Positions 37,886 to 52,019 are shown, counted from the first letter of the stretch. The stretch is 64,000 bases of DNA from Trichoplax adhaerens (GCF_000150275.1 NW_002060951.1:962552-1026551), one strand, 5' to 3'. Notes: generated by a model from the sequence alone, not told the origin. A program made the numbers and translations.

Positions 37886-40591
37886 ATTTAAAATTGAATC
37901 ATCGCATGATCTTGGCGCTAAAGTTGTAATGACTGTTACGAGATCTAATTGAAATATTCACTTCTAACACAATCTTAGTTGATGTTATATCATCGGAAGT
38001 AAAAATTCTTGGATACGTTCAGTTATTTTGATAGCAATACAATCTAAAATTGTTTTATTACTACGAAACAGTACGATATTATACGTATGAGATGCCTATT
38101 TTGTATTATTCCAGCCGTAATAATATTAATTCATTGATCAAATGCTCTGATTACTTGTACATTATTGCATATATACTAACAGTTATGACTATTAGCAGAT
38201 AATAGACGCTGCTATGACTCAAATTTGGACTTCAAAGTGTCGTCACCATCTACAGCACTATATTCATTAGTTGAGCTGTGATCATGGCTTCAATATTAAA
38301 TTAGAAAACAAGTTTTCTTTTATTAATTCAGCTTCGTACGTGTATTATCCGACTATTACGTTTTTATGCTAATGACCTACTTCGAGGAAATAGGACACAT
38401 TTCTCAACTATTATTTTATTATCTCATTCCATTCCGACATATACTTAACGATATTGCAATATATTTGTGTATTAATCAATGAAGTAATCGACTAATGCCA
38501 ACTATACCTATCTATAGTTGCATTTAATATCAGCTCCCTAACTTAAATGAGGTTTATGTGCACTATTTAGATAGTATATTAAACCAGAGACTTCTACACA
38601 CTAACAATTATATAAAATTGAAGCAGCTGTCATGCTGATATATATAATGTCAGATTCTGACGAATTTCCCTTTTGAGCGGTTGCTATACAAATGATTATA
38701 TCAACAAGGTAACCCTAAATCATTTCAACCGTTGATACTGTAAATCGGGTGTTGTTATGATTTAATTTATTGATTCGTAAGAATTAAATAAAGCTTTATT
38801 TTTTAAAATCTAATTAATGACTAATTGCATCATTGAGCTTTTTTCGATTGTGTCTAAATTAGATCATCTATAGCGAGTGTAGTATTTGCGTAATAATAAA
38901 TATGCGTATTCCCGCTGACCCATAATAACCGATTCTGTATATTCTGCAATGGTTTTATGGGTACAGCACATATGGCACAACTAAAGTAAATCAGAATGAT
39001 AACACACAATCAATCCCCTTAAACTACCACACTCTGCTGTAAAATAGATAGTAAAATTTTTTAAATGATCTTTGGAATTACTTAATAATCTAGCTGTATC
39101 TGACATAAACCTTCTAAATAGTGTATGATTTAATAATCAGAATATTGACACGAGCGAACATTAATAATACCTCATTAGGATATGCTATTTATTAAAAATA
39201 ATGTTGTACTGTCAATCATACTGGCGTAATTCCTTTCGATGCGAAAATAATACATATCATTATAATTATATTAGCCATGTTGCATTGCATTTATTTGCAT
39301 AGTCTGGTTGCTACCAGTTAGGAAAATAAATTATGCCCATATACTTTAGTAGTTAGAGATCGCATATGCTATTATTTCTGTAATGACCATGACAGTACAC
39401 TGTCATTCCTAACCTGTATAGCCTAATACTATAAATGCATCACAACTATCAAATTATTCATTCCATTATTATCATTGCATAATCTTGATCAGTTAATGAC
39501 ATCCTGCTAGAGGTCATGCTGTAGTACAAATTAAGTCGTTTTGATTCTTAAATGATAATTTATAACTACCTCAGTATCGGTTAGACTGAATTAATGTTAG
39601 AGAGGTAATCTATTTCATGTTAATACCTATCAAAGGGAATGTCATCCTGCGCAAATTTTGAGTACTTTGAACTCATTTTATCTAATAAAATTGATGACCT
39701 TTTCTATTTGTATTGATTTATACCTACAGTACGTAATGGAAATTTAAAATAATTCAGATAATAAATTAGAAGACTATACTAATGATTCAAGATTATTATT
39801 ATTAGCAACGTTTATTAGTGTTTTGTAAGATACCGTTATTGCTATGATATCTAAGATAGTAAAGAAATCTGGGCTATCGACGTTGAATTAGTAAGTTTGA
39901 CTAGATCAAATAAATCTGAGTATATTAGTAATGAGGTTATCACCAGTTAAGTACTTGCTATGATAGTAAGGCATAATACGAGTATATTCTTATTGCAATT
40001 ATCAGCAAATATGTGTATTCCTTGTAATATAATCCGAATAAAATCCATTAGAAAATGATAACCCAGTAAAGTATGTTAGGATTATAGCAAGCAAAGTAAT
40101 AATGATATCAACTTAGCCAAAAAATATATTATCTATCTACGGTAACATTTTATTTTAACATTAAGTCGGACCAACAATGAAGGAAGAGAATAACAGCGTT
40201 GAATGGCAAGCTTATACCATTATCATGCTAATCATAACTGAAGAATTATATTAATTTTCTTTCCCAAGAAAGGTGTATCTGCATTGAATATAACTATCTT
40301 GTTGGATTTATAATAAATGAAGGCGTGTCGAACTATTTCTTGTTGACATTTGTATTCTTGGAGCCAGGTACAGCTCCGGTAGCGAAATATCGACATGCGC
40401 CCCTAGTGGCAAGGTTCATTTGTGGAGTCGTTTAAAGTCACAGCTACAGTGGACTACTTCCTTTCTATTGCCTGGCAGGAACCCATCAGCAAGGCAAATC
40501 TATCACTATAATTTAAGAATGATTATATTAATGCAGTCAAAAGGTGAATCAATTTTTTAATCAATCAATCTTTACCTTTATAGCTGCAAAC
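37886..40591. other. Long AT-rich intergenic spacer
   Basis: 2.7 kb with no supported exon, repeat array or RNA gene. It should include the 3' UTR of the C19orf44-like gene and the promoter of the Disabled-like gene. Confidence 0.5.
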
Positions 40592-43500
40592 ATGAGTGAA
40601 CCTCGTACACCAGTTACTCCAACTACGCCGGGAGACTCCGTGGACGGATCAAAAGTCAAAAGTTACTTTTCTAGCTGGATACCAACCAAAGGTTCTAGAA
40701 CGATCCTAAACTCTGATAGTATAATCATCCGCTACTCGAATTTTTTAAAATGATCATGAGATCCAATACAATGTTAAATTAACGTCGGTGACGACATGCT
40801 TTTTATATCCGACCACACACTGTGCATGCAGAATAATGTATTGATCAATCTCTATACGGTTATTTCTGTAATATTTAGAGTTATTCTAACTTTTTGCACA
40901 ATAGCTCAACAGGTTTATATTATATCATGACAACATTAACTACCTTATCCTATTCTTAACATTTCAAGGCGCAACTACATATAAATTAACTAATGTGCTA
41001 TTAGGTTTTGACTTATAGACGTTCTCAATTAGAACTTAAGCGGCTTTTTATAGACTTGATTAATCTCCCTTACGATAGCTTTAGTTACAGTACAAAGTTT
41101 TTGGTTAAATCAGAAAAGGTTAACGACCGTCCGGAATCTTATTATAGCGCTTTTGCATTCTCTACTTTTTTGCCAGGAAAAAGATTATTGCTATCACGTA
41201 TAGCTTATCACTTTAATTAAAATACTTTTTTAACCTTCCATTTCATAACTTTAAAAACACATGTATACGAATACTAACTTCTGACAAGACTTTAGAATCG
41301 TGATCGTTAATTAATCACGATCACACTCATTAAAGCCGACTTTAATTGCCACATATCCTAATCGAAAAAATGCAATTTAATAAGAGAAAACCACGTTATC
41401 CTTTAGCAAATCCTATTGAATACACTCAAGAAGATTTCGACAAAGATGGCGTCAATTTTAAAGCTAAGGTATTGGCATTGATTCAGTTGCCAATAATGTT
41501 GAATATTCTCGCTTCATAATATCATGTTAATAGCCTTTAAAACAGCAAATCTTTCATAGTTGCTGATCTAGTAATAATCCTATAAACCAGACATTTTTTT
41601 GTCTGTTTGTGAAGATTGTTGATTTAATCGCATTTTCATTTTAGATTATGGGATCGATGGAAGTTGACGCTGCTCAAGGTGAAAAGTTATGCGCTAATGC
41701 TTTGTCAGAAATCAAGGTATGTTTTCCACTGTGTTCTATTATGGTATTCATACGAAAATTTTTTATGGAAAAGATCATGAGAAACAGATTTGTTAAGCTT
41801 GATCAAATACTGTCTGCGTTCACTACTGGAACTCGATGGTATCCGTAAATTTATTTGTTAGTTAGAAAAACGTAATTTCGCAAGTTATGACTGGACAGCT
41901 TATAATTATCAACAAAATGAATCTATTCTATTTTATATTCCCAATTATTGGAGTACTTCTACGCATATGTTTGGATTATTTTGCGTTAAAAGAGGATATA
42001 TTAGCATTAGTTTTGTCTTCTTTTTCATCCTCGTTTAACTTAATAAACTTAGTAAGCTTTCACTTTATAGAACGGAAACTAGTAACTAGTGAACATGAAT
42101 TAACGATTATAATTAATTATCACTGTCTGAACTAATTTGTGATAGAATTTCTTTATCGTCATTGAAAATCTTGCTAGACAAGTTAGTCTTACGTTCATTC
42201 TTATGTTATTCATAATGTCTTTTCATTACCTATAGCTGAAATTAAAGTCTGCTAGTGGTCATAAGCAACAAGTGCTTATTAAAATTGGCGACAAAGGCAT
42301 GACTATCCTTGACGAAAAAACTGGCGTAAGTATTATGATAGATAGTAACCTACAAGTACTCGTATTCATAAAATCGGTAACTTTTAAGAACAATTTCACA
42401 CTTCTCCCAATCTCCAATTTCGAGATGCTAATTATTGATGCTCTACAAGAGCTATGCAGTTATAAAGACTGTTCGAGATAATATTAATGAATGTGCACCA
42501 CTAGTAATATTGCATCATTACTAGCATACGTATACAAATTTTCTCCCTCCTTTCTTCCATAAAAACGATATCGATTACTCTTTTCAAAAGTAAATCAAAG
42601 CCATAATCTAACTAGCATTAGATAATTTTATGAGATAATTTTAGATTTCGTCCGCAAGTATATAAAAACCAACGTTCGATGATTGTACACCATAACGGTG
42701 GTGTGCTATTGCAATGAATCCTTATGATATGAGCAGATGCTGCTGCTGTAGCACACTATTTATGCTTGTACATAATTTGACTTTAACGTTATGTCGAAAT
42801 ACTTCCGATTTATGTAAGCATAGCTATTCGCTAAGATAATAGAGTCCTTTCGCTCCGTTCGTACCCCTATTTTTTTTTTAAGTTATTACGGGCTTATTTC
42901 TGAATTCATCTAGACTCATTCTTTCCCGCTCCGTTGCTAAATTTCTCTGAGAGAAGAGCTATACATTTTCTAGCAGTGAATTACTTTATGTCAGCTTACA
43001 AAACTCTGGATACAACGCTACAAAATATTTCCTCACACATTCCTACAAGTTATAATTTCCTGAAGATTCTAGCCCGGTTAATTCTTTTTCTTCAACTATT
43101 ATATAAAGAGAATTCAATAGTAGAATAAAATATTTAAAAGATTTAACGATATGAATTCAGTATAAAACATCGAACAAGGCGATTGCCATATAAATCTACG
43201 AGACTGCCCCTGTTCACAGGATCTTGCAATCACGCGTGATACAGTGTTTTCTAAAATCTCATAACATTACAGTAATGTAGAATACTGAACTCCTCTACAT
43301 CATATTCGACAGTTTGCTATTTGTAACACTACGTACGTACAAGATTTTAAGCCAGTTGACTGGAAATTAATGATATTTCGAAGAAAGTATTAGATTTAAC
43401 GCCATGTATAAAAGCGCAACTAAGAGCTAAAACTTTCTATGTAATTCGTCACCAGAACATATGGTTGATGATAGTATGTCGATTCTATATAAGATAATAA

Positions 43501-46500
43501 ATAAATCACTATGCATGAAGTGAGATAAGTACCGGTTTCTTCATAATGAAGTAGTTAATTGAATAACTGCTTCCTTTTGAATTAAATTAACTGGCAATTC
43601 TAACTTGTAAACTAAAGGAAGAAATCAAATTTACGACTACTTTCTCTTAATCCAAAACAACTGCTATTTCCTAGCTATAAAATAATTCCATATTGCAGAC
43701 TTGATAAATTCATCTTCGGCTATATCATTAGTCATGCTATTAACTGTGGTATGGCTGTTTAACTTTTATAGGAAAAACTTTTTCAACACAACGCCAACAA
43801 AATTTCGTATTTGACACCGGATCGACAGGATAATCGGGTTTTTGGTTTGATTTATTTCTTGGATAAGAAACACGTATTTTTTGCCTATAAAAGCGAGAAA
43901 AATGTAATTTTTAAAGGCCGATTTCATAGCTATTTATACGTTTTATACGTAGGAATTGACACCATTTATATCGATCTTTTGGAACAGGTTACAGCTGCTG
44001 TAGTATTGAACTGTGTCAAAGATTTCTTTGAACATCTTGTCCAAAAGAGAAGAATACGGAAAGGTAAGGCTTGTGTACTCAAAGCAGTCAAGTAACGCAA
44101 TGTTCAAGTCTACAACCCCTTCCTTTGTAAAGAATTCATCCTGACCGATGGCATAAACGCTTAAAAAAAATTCAGTCTTATGATATCAACTATGGTAGTC
44201 TTCAACTATACCATTCTGGCAATAAATAGGAATGTTTCTTCAAGAATTAGTTCTACTCATTCTAGCTAGTAAAATTGATAGAAATGTTGATAAGTTCTGC
44301 CATGGAAATATTAATTATTGGCACTTGGCCTGTCTAGCTAAACGTTTTGATGCGTCTTTCATTTTTACTGGTATAGTATTTCTTTATGATAGCAAGTGAT
44401 GTTATAGAAGTAGCTGTTTCTAAGTACTGCCATACCTTTAGTTTCACCAGTGCCTTTTTTGTAATACATGTGATTGATTTACTTACCAGTATTTAATTAC
44501 TAATGTCAATTATAATTCCTCCAGAATGCAACTTTATTCAAGATTCCATCATTCTTAAACATGTACTTGATATTATAACTAAATTTAGTTATTTAGCGAT
44601 TGCTGTACTTATCTTAGTTTTAGTTCTTATAGGACACAATTTTAGTTGCATCATAATTAAATTGTCATCACTTCAAAAAGCGTGTGCAACTACAACAAAT
44701 TTATTCGACTAGTCCTTGTTCAGATTGTTTCCAGTATTAATGGTACAATCGTATTCCTACTTTATTGATTATTCTTTGGAAGAATAAACCGTAATCATAA
44801 ATAAGCGTATATGCATCAACCCTTACATGTGTTTATAAATTCCCTTTCAGAGAAAGAAGCGACACAAAAAAATGAAGTGGAAAAGGTGAAAAACGTTAAA
44901 TCATCGTTATTATTGCTTTTAGTAAAAACATGACAACGAATGTTCAGTTAACATATGCAAATAACCGATAACAATCAGTTGAAATACATTTAGATATTTA
45001 TAAGAATTAAAAATAACGGCGCAAGTATCTATGATTCAACTGATATTCTTACTTAGTGTATATATATATATATACGTACATATTTAATTACAGAAGCCCG
45101 ATCCAGCTACAGAAGCTAACCTCATAGACGAAAAAGAAACCAAGGTAAAGTCGTTAGCTTGCGAATCGTATGTTCTTGATCTTAGTAGATTTTACTGTAC
45201 CATAGCGTAAGCAATTCAATTTACCTATAACTCTCGATATAACCAATATAAAAAATATAGCGTTAATAACCTATAGTAAACAAATTAGTTATTTGAATGT
45301 AACGTACAACGAAACGGTATTTAGTGGTAGAACCTTATTTGCCTAAAGTATTGATGCGGAAATAATATTCTTCGAAATTTTGTCAAAGGGTGTATCATAT
45401 TATACGTATACGAAGAATAATACTTAGCACATATGATTTCTAAAAGTGTTACTGCAGAAATAGTTGTTGATTTAAAGTTTTAGTCCCATTGCAAGCAATT
45501 TGTTTGCTAATTGATTAATTAAGTGTGTAGTAATAACAATAATAATTTCATTATTTATTTAAGGCGTAGATGAGTGTTATAATAGAATATACGCTACAGA
45601 ATCACTTCATTACTACCGTATTGTACACGAGCAGAATAATTTAGTCACTACTTTGCCAGTTATTAATTTCTAATTTTACGTTGAAAAATATCAACTATTA
45701 AAAGATAAGCTTATACCCCTTGTTCGATTAATAAACGATATAACATTGATTATTTTGCCTTTTATCTGGCCATTCCTTTCTTCAACAACTTTATTAACAT
45801 GTAGCCTGTGAGTGTAGAAGAAATTAAAAAGCAGGTTAGTGTAAGATTCATAAGGGATATACCGCTAATAATTATTATAATTACTAATAGCTTGACAGTT
45901 ACATAGCCTCCACATAATCTCTGATTCTATAGTAGATATTTATCCTAAATTGCATGATTGTAGATACATTATAAACTAAGATTGTTTTCTAATATCTCCT
46001 CATTATTAGGAAATATTAAATCTAGCAGGATCAACAAGTAATGAAATTAAACAGGTAAGAAGATCCATATCGTAGCTAACACTTTCCAATTCATCTAGAA
46101 CAATAATACAAACGAAATTCCAATTATGATAATGTATAATTTTCTGTAGCTTAAGTAGGATATTATTATTGAAAAACTTTCAGAATTTTAATTCTAATTG
46201 TCATAATAGAATAAAATTATTTATACGAATACCGTGAAAGCCCTTAGCAATGCAATGCATTTACTTTATTACGAAAACTGATATTATATTATCTAAATTT
46301 ATAATATAGGCCGAAGACAAAACTAATGCAAATACTGTTACTGAACAACCAGCGGCTACAGAATCTAAAAAAGAAGTAACAGTATCAGCTAGCGTTTCCA
46401 GCGCAGCAGCTAGCAGGGTATCCATACTGCAACCCCCACCATCAAAGCCAGGCAATCCTGCTAGCAATCCACCGCAGAATACTGTAGCTTCAACATCCAA

Positions 46501-49006
46501 CGGCTATGATAAAGGCTCATTAGATAATATATTTAGTCCAAAACCGAGCAATGCTAACCAATTTGCTTTTACAAACACTCAGCCTCCACAAGCACAAAAT
46601 CAACCCTCTCAAGTCCAGTTAGACGATATTTTTAGTCCACAATCGAACAATCAAAATCAAGCTAAACCTGTAAGTAGTCTGCCTGCACAGGGACATAATC
46701 CATCTTCTCAAACTTCATTAGATGACATATTTAGTCCAAAACCGAGTAGTCAAGGCCTACCTGATGCAGCTCCACAAGGGCAAACTACCGCGTCAAAAGA
46801 CGGCCTAGATGACATATTTAGTCCTAAACCAAGTAGCCAAGAACCTGCTGCTGCTACATCTTCTCAAGCATTAGATGACATCTTCAGTCCGCAACCAAGT
46901 GGTCAAGAACAAGCTCGATCTATGAACATCCCAGCGGAACAAGGGCAAAATACAACTTCTCAGGCTTCATTGGATGATATATTTAGTGCCCAACCCAGTA
47001 ACCAAGTCTTAACAAGTAACAATAATCGGCCTCAACAAGCCCCAGCAGTCTCATCTCGAGGTTCATTAGACGCTGTCTTTAGCTCACAAACTACTACCAG
47101 TACTCAATCCAGTATTGAAATTACAACCAATCAAACTCAAGCAAATGTTAATGTGCAACTTTCCATGAATGATCCATTTAGCCAACCTGCTGGAACTGAT
47201 AGCACTACCAACGGTTCAAACCAATTGTCGCAAGGACAAGACACAAATAAACAGGTACTATTGGACGATTTATTCAGCTCAGTACCTAGTAGTAATCAAA
47301 ATACTCTTCCACCTGCCAATCAGCCTTTTATAAGTACTTCTGTCAGTCCTACGAATAATCCATTTGCATCTCAAACAAGTACACAAAGTAGTCTAGAAGC
47401 AACTAATATGCAACAGCAATCTTTGATGACACAAAATGTCTTCTCTGGCCTATCTGCTTCCTCTCAAGGAAACAATGCTCAAGATTCACTCCTAGCTCCA
47501 TCATCTGGTTTCTCTAATCCTTTCTTTGGCACTAACAGTCGAGTTAATAGCAGATCCAACAGTCCTGTCAACACTCCAAGTCCGTTCGATAGTAGTGCAA
47601 TCCCTCCAATTGGTAGAAGTGCTAGTCCAGCTAATCCTTTCAATGCTGGCCCAACCAGCGGTCAAGTTAATTACAACGCTGGTCAAGGATTGTTTCTTGC
47701 AGATGATTCTGCGCCACAGCCTGCCCCTCAAAAATCAAAAAATCGCCAAGACGAAATGGATAAAGCCTTTGAAGGTTTAAATGTATTGGGTCCTAAAGAG
47801 ACAAAGCCTCAAAAAAGTCTACCTATGTCGGCCATGGCTAGCCAAATAAATCCAGCTTTCCAGTCGATTTCATCAACAAATCGTACTTTTCAGCCTATCG
47901 ATACGGCCGGAGCTTTCAACCAACAAGTGCCAATCCAAAAACCGTCAGCTTTTGCACCTGCCAGTGGTAATAATAGTAATGATTATAACAACGATATATT
48001 TGGAGGATCCTCTTCTGGAAATGCTGCTCCTACTCAGCAGGTAAAATATCATACAGAATAATGCAATGCTTACAATCAATATCGAATACTACTAACTGTC
48101 AATGAACGGTCTACGCTGTAACGGATAGATAGATAAACATAAGGATTGAAATTATATATCGTATATACTGTATACTATATACATGGTGCTAGGTAGCATG
48201 ATATACAGATATAAAAGTCGTAAAAATTTAGTCTATTAAGCTAGTAATTTCTGATTAAAATAGTGTATGAGTTGCTATCAGCAACACTGCATATTAATAT
48301 AACGCGCAATAGTTTTTTATCCCAAGGTACGCAGTGTATGTACTGTACATATATAATTTAACATATATAGATTAGTTATTATAGATAAACTATGCAATCT
48401 TATATTTCTGTTTAGCTGGAGGCTAATATGCAGTAATATACGAATACCTATGAGGTATGAGTGATGATAGACATCGTAGATACAAGAAGCAGTAACGAAA
48501 GTAGTAGCCAATTATAATTATTCATACAACAATTTCAGAAGTATGCTGCATTTAATAATTCTAAGTCACCTTACTGTAGTTTTAGTAAAATACGAGCATA
48601 GACTATATAAAGCTGGCACCTAGAGTTATACTGTGCAACCAACTTGAATCAAGCAAATTTTCCTATCTTCTAAATGATTGCCATGATTAACCATTTACTA
48701 TCAGCAATTCCACTGCCTAATGTAATATGACTGTCGACGCTTACAAACGTTATACTCGTATTTCTTGTAACTGGATGTTAGTATGATAACTGACTGTACA
48801 AATATCTTTCTAATACCTGTATATGATGAGTATTGTAAATGAAAACAATTCGAGTATTTAAAGATATTTAAACTCTAAATAGCATGTATTATCATAATTT
48901 ATTCTTATGAGGAAATGTAGTTTACTAACAGCAAGTAAATAATACTTTTCTTTACTTTAACTAGGCATCAGGGCAAGTTGATCCTTTCGCTGATCTATTA
49001 AGTTAA
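40592..49006 (+). CDS. Disabled-like PTB-domain clathrin adaptor (DAB1/DAB2 family)
   Basis: Secure exons: 41370-41468, 41645-41716, 42236-42325, 43772-43903, 43988-44063, 44851-44885, 45094-45144, 45805-45834, 46010-46054, 46310-48040, 48965-49006, 800 residues from ATG 41370. An upstream candidate first exon at 40592-40691 (MSEPRTPVTPTTPGD) ends on a GT donor, but I could not join it in phase. The PTB domain at about 18-150 has DGVNFKAK, IMGSMEVDAAQGEKLC, GHKQQVLIKIGDKGM, ILDEKTG, ANKISYLTPDRQDNRVFG. The DEKTG and NKIS strings favour Disabled over GULP or NUMB. The large exon 46310-48040 encodes a disordered tail with repeated LDDIFSP motifs, NPF motifs (EH-domain ligands), DPF, and a final DPFADLL. 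Disabled proteins bind NPxY tails of LDL-type receptors and recruit AP-2 and clathrin. Confidence 0.88.
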
Positions 49007-50996
49007 AGCAATAAAATTGGCATTGGTGTGAGAGCGGATTGTGCGAGAAGCTCCTTTTTGTATTATTGCAATATCTGAATGAAAAATTTTAACCAAAAGT
49101 ATTCTATCTGCGGTAGCACTAAAAATAGATGCTATCTGGCAGTATTATGGCACATTACAACATTGCTGGCTTAAAAAGTTACCTGATCTATCTTTGCTCT
49201 TTTTCCAATAGAAGCCATAACTATCAATACCGTAATTGAACTCATTTCTCTCTTTGTAATTTGTGGTGTAATCATAATAATTAGCATGTGTAGGTCGACT
49301 ACATGGACATTGCATAAGATGTTATTTTACTTCATGATAATTCTACCCAATATAAAAATTTAGGTTACTATTAAAGAGTACAGCTAATTGGATTTTAATC
49401 GACTCTTTAGCTTACTCTTTAGCTCTTATAATTACAATTTGTTTGTGGATTATATGGTCATAGATTAATTTCGCCCAAATCAGTAAGATGATAGTATTTA
49501 ATATGTATAACAGCTGTAACTTTAATTCGACTTTCTACTGCTGATGTGGAAGATTGGAAAATCATTAAAGTTTGTACTGAGAATGTGGAAACATCGGTCT
49601 TATCTCTTTCAATCATTTTGTTATAGTACATTTACATGTTTCTTTAATTTCTTTCAACATCAATAAAGCTGGTGATAAGGTATTCTTAGTAGATAGATTG
49701 TACTAGTATTAACTCTCTTACAAAATAGAAAATTCTCGCCCATGACTATAGAATATATACGGGTTTACTACAGGTACCAATATTTACTTTGCATGGAGCA
49801 ATGCATCATAATGAACATTACTAATTTATAGTATTAAAATTGATTAAATGCTTCGGAAACTCTATCCTTCACATTACCACGTCTCAGTGATATTGAATAT
49901 TATGATACAGTAACAGATGGTATCAGAAATAGTTACTCCTACTTGAAACAGTAAATTTTATGGCTTAGTAATCTTAAAATTTCGAATTTTCCAGCTAGAA
50001 GAGGACACAACTACTGTACTGATATAGTTCTGCTCATTTTATCTCAGATTATGCAAGGTCCTATACATTTGAATATATACCGATACTGTCAGCATTGAGG
50101 AGTAAAGCATCATCTACTCCATCGGTCCAGTGATTCAGAAATACACTTTTGCCAAGCAATTTTCAATGAATAATACTTTACTGAATAACATGACAAGTTA
50201 AACCTTTCCTAGGTCGTGTAAAATGCGGATATTAGAATGAGTATTAATTTTGTAAAAGCAATGCAGTAAAATTATTCTGATATAGTCAGGAAATTTCCGA
50301 GCTCTATTGCATTTATTGAAGAGCTTGCAATAGTTGATACTTTATCCATTGCCAAGTTAACTATTAACAGCTATATAGTACTGAGTAGTTAATTGGTTGA
50401 ATAAAAGCATTGCAGCAAGAAAAAAGTTTTATTACTGAACAAAATAATCTTCCAATTTCCAAAATTGGCAAAGCAATGTCTTTGCATATATATTATATAT
50501 ATACGTACAAGTATAGTCAAACTTTGAATTACGTCGGTAGAGCCTTCGACTGTATAGAGTAGTAAGAATAAAAGGAAATTTTTAAATTCATTCTTTAAAT
50601 AATAACAAAGCTAAAGCATTCCACATAAGCTTAAATCGGGCAATGGTTTCAAGAAAAATATTCATTTTAACACTTAACTTCATGTTGTACACTATAACAG
50701 CAAAAAGTTCTGCAGGTACAACTATGAACATGTCGGCTTGCAGACCTGGAAGACGACTAACGTCAACGCTATGGCAAATTCCATGATAGATACACCAGCT
50801 CGTAGTTTAATGAGGAAAACACCTTAGATTGCCCTTACAATAAAGACTATCTGGCTATTTTTTAGGGCTTTACAGTATGATTCATATATCCGCTATGTTT
50901 TAAGCTAAGGATAGTATACGTAAAAGAGATTGTAAACTACTATGTTACAGGCACAATTACGATACAGATAAAGGTTTGGGGACACGCTAAACTCGC
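49007..50996. other. Convergent intergenic spacer
   Basis: 2 kb between the 3' ends of the Disabled-like gene (+) and TBCC (-). No repeat or RNA gene was recognised. A 47-codon frame with a signal-peptide-like start lies at 50643-50786 and is listed separately. Confidence 0.5.
50643..50786 (+). CDS. Possible small secreted peptide precursor
   Basis: A 47-codon frame. It opens with a basic residue pair and a hydrophobic run (MVSRKIFILTLNFMLYTITA) that looks like a signal peptide with a plausible cleavage before KSSAG. The remainder contains CRPGRR, a Pro-Gly-Arg-Arg of the kind that serves as an amidation and dibasic cleavage signal in neuropeptide precursors. It has only one such site and one Cys. 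At this length, in AT-rich DNA, chance is a real explanation. A GT dinucleotide after the Ala codon leaves open that it is a first coding exon. Confidence 0.25.
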   Translation: MVSRKIFILTLNFMLYTITAKSSAGTTMNMSACRPGRRLTSTLWQIP

Positions 50997-52019
50997 CTAG
51001 CCAACCCAGTTTTGAATTTTATCTTCTTCAGGTAAGACAGACCAATTCGGTGAAGGTTGATCGATTCGAAGCCAGTTAAAGTCATCAATGGCTGAAGAGC
51101 TTAAACTATTCTTGTCTAAATTTGCTGCAGTAAAATGCTGTTCGATCGATGGATAGGACCAATTGTAAGAAGTGAACATAAAACGTGTACAATCTTCAAT
51201 AATGGCACGACTAGTGACACCAATGTAGAAATGGATATCAGTACTACTATGAATGCGTAATTGCTGGCATGCAACTACAATCTTGCAATCATGACATCGA
51301 TCGACAAAGACTGATGAAGAAACTGGTCCTGAGAGTATAGTACAATTCTGTAAATGATCGATTTGTAAAGCGCTTGGATAACCTTGAATTCGTACCGTAC
51401 AGTTTTTCAATTGTGATAACTTAACATCTTTGGATGAAATTTCATCGGTAGTAATTTCTAAAGTTTGATTCTCCTGGTTGCTATAATCACATAATCTTCG
51501 CGCTAGAGCACCGGTATCCATACTATCTTGATCCTTAGCTTGAATAATCTTCCTTGTATCGTCTTGTGTTGCTGTGGTAGAAGAAGAAAGCAGTGGTTTA
51601 CTAGCAGCAACCTTTTTACGCGATTTAAAAGCAAATTTTTTCTTGGGCATGTACTGTTCTCGAGTTGTTTCAATATGATTTCGTAGCTTATTTAAATTTT
51701 CTTGAGCTTGTCGCAACGTAAAGGAAGGAATAAATTGACTAGAATCGCCTACAAATTTCTCTAACTTCTCCATAGCAATAGCAACACTATCCAATTGATC
51801 AGGTATCGATTTGCTCTCCATCGATGAACATTGGTCCAACATCTCTTCGATACTCCTTTTTTCATGTTGGAATCGGGTGGAAAATTCGTAAACAGAATCT
51901 TGAACAGCTACATTATCGTCTTTACCTTGTCGCTGTTTATCAACCTTGGCTTGTCTTTTCTCTTGTAATCGATCTAATCGTTTTGTCATCACTTCTTTCT
52001 TGGATTGGATATCCTCCAT
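50997..52019 (-). CDS. TBCC: Tubulin-specific chaperone C
   Basis: A single exon, 340 residues from ATG 52019 (human about 346). The open frame extends 20 codons further upstream to 52079 without another ATG; that part begins beside a tttatag-like acceptor, so a 5' exon is possible. The N-terminal helical spectrin-like region spans about 1-110. A conserved basic string KKKFAFKSRKK is at about 126-136. The C-terminal TBCC/CARP beta-helix domain is at about 200-330: CTVRIQGYPSALQI, CTILSGPVSSSVFVD, CQQLRIHSS, VTSRAIIEDC, NWSYPSI, DDFNWL, PNWSVLPEEDK. The catalytic arginine finger that stimulates GTP hydrolysis by beta-tubulin corresponds to the Arg at about 255 in CQQLR and is present. The gene is head-to-head with FANCC, 607 bases between ATGs. 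Human TBCC is also a single coding exon. Confidence 0.95.
   Translation of the reverse strand: MEDIQSKKEVMTKRLDRLQEKRQAKVDKQRQGKDDNVAVQDSVYEFSTRFQHEKRSIEEMLDQCSSMESKSIPDQLDSVAIAMEKLEKFVGDSSQFIPSFTLRQAQENLNKLRNHIETTREQYMPKKKFAFKSRKKVAASKPLLSSSTTATQDDTRKIIQAKDQDSMDTGALARRLCDYSNQENQTLEITTDEISSKDVKLSQLKNCTVRIQGYPSALQIDHLQNCTILSGPVSSSVFVDRCHDCKIVVACQQLRIHSSTDIHFYIGVTSRAIIEDCTRFMFTSYNWSYPSIEQHFTAANLDKNSLSSSAIDDFNWLRIDQPSPNWSVLPEEDKIQNWVG

Noticed and set aside
41008-42481. Several 60-80-codon + strand frames within the Disabled-like gene.
   Set aside because: They are introns or read-through from real exons past splice donors.
41370-44063. Assignment of the PTB gene to GULP or NUMB.
   Set aside because: The DEKTG and HKQQ/NKIS strings and the DPF/NPF-rich tail fit Disabled better.
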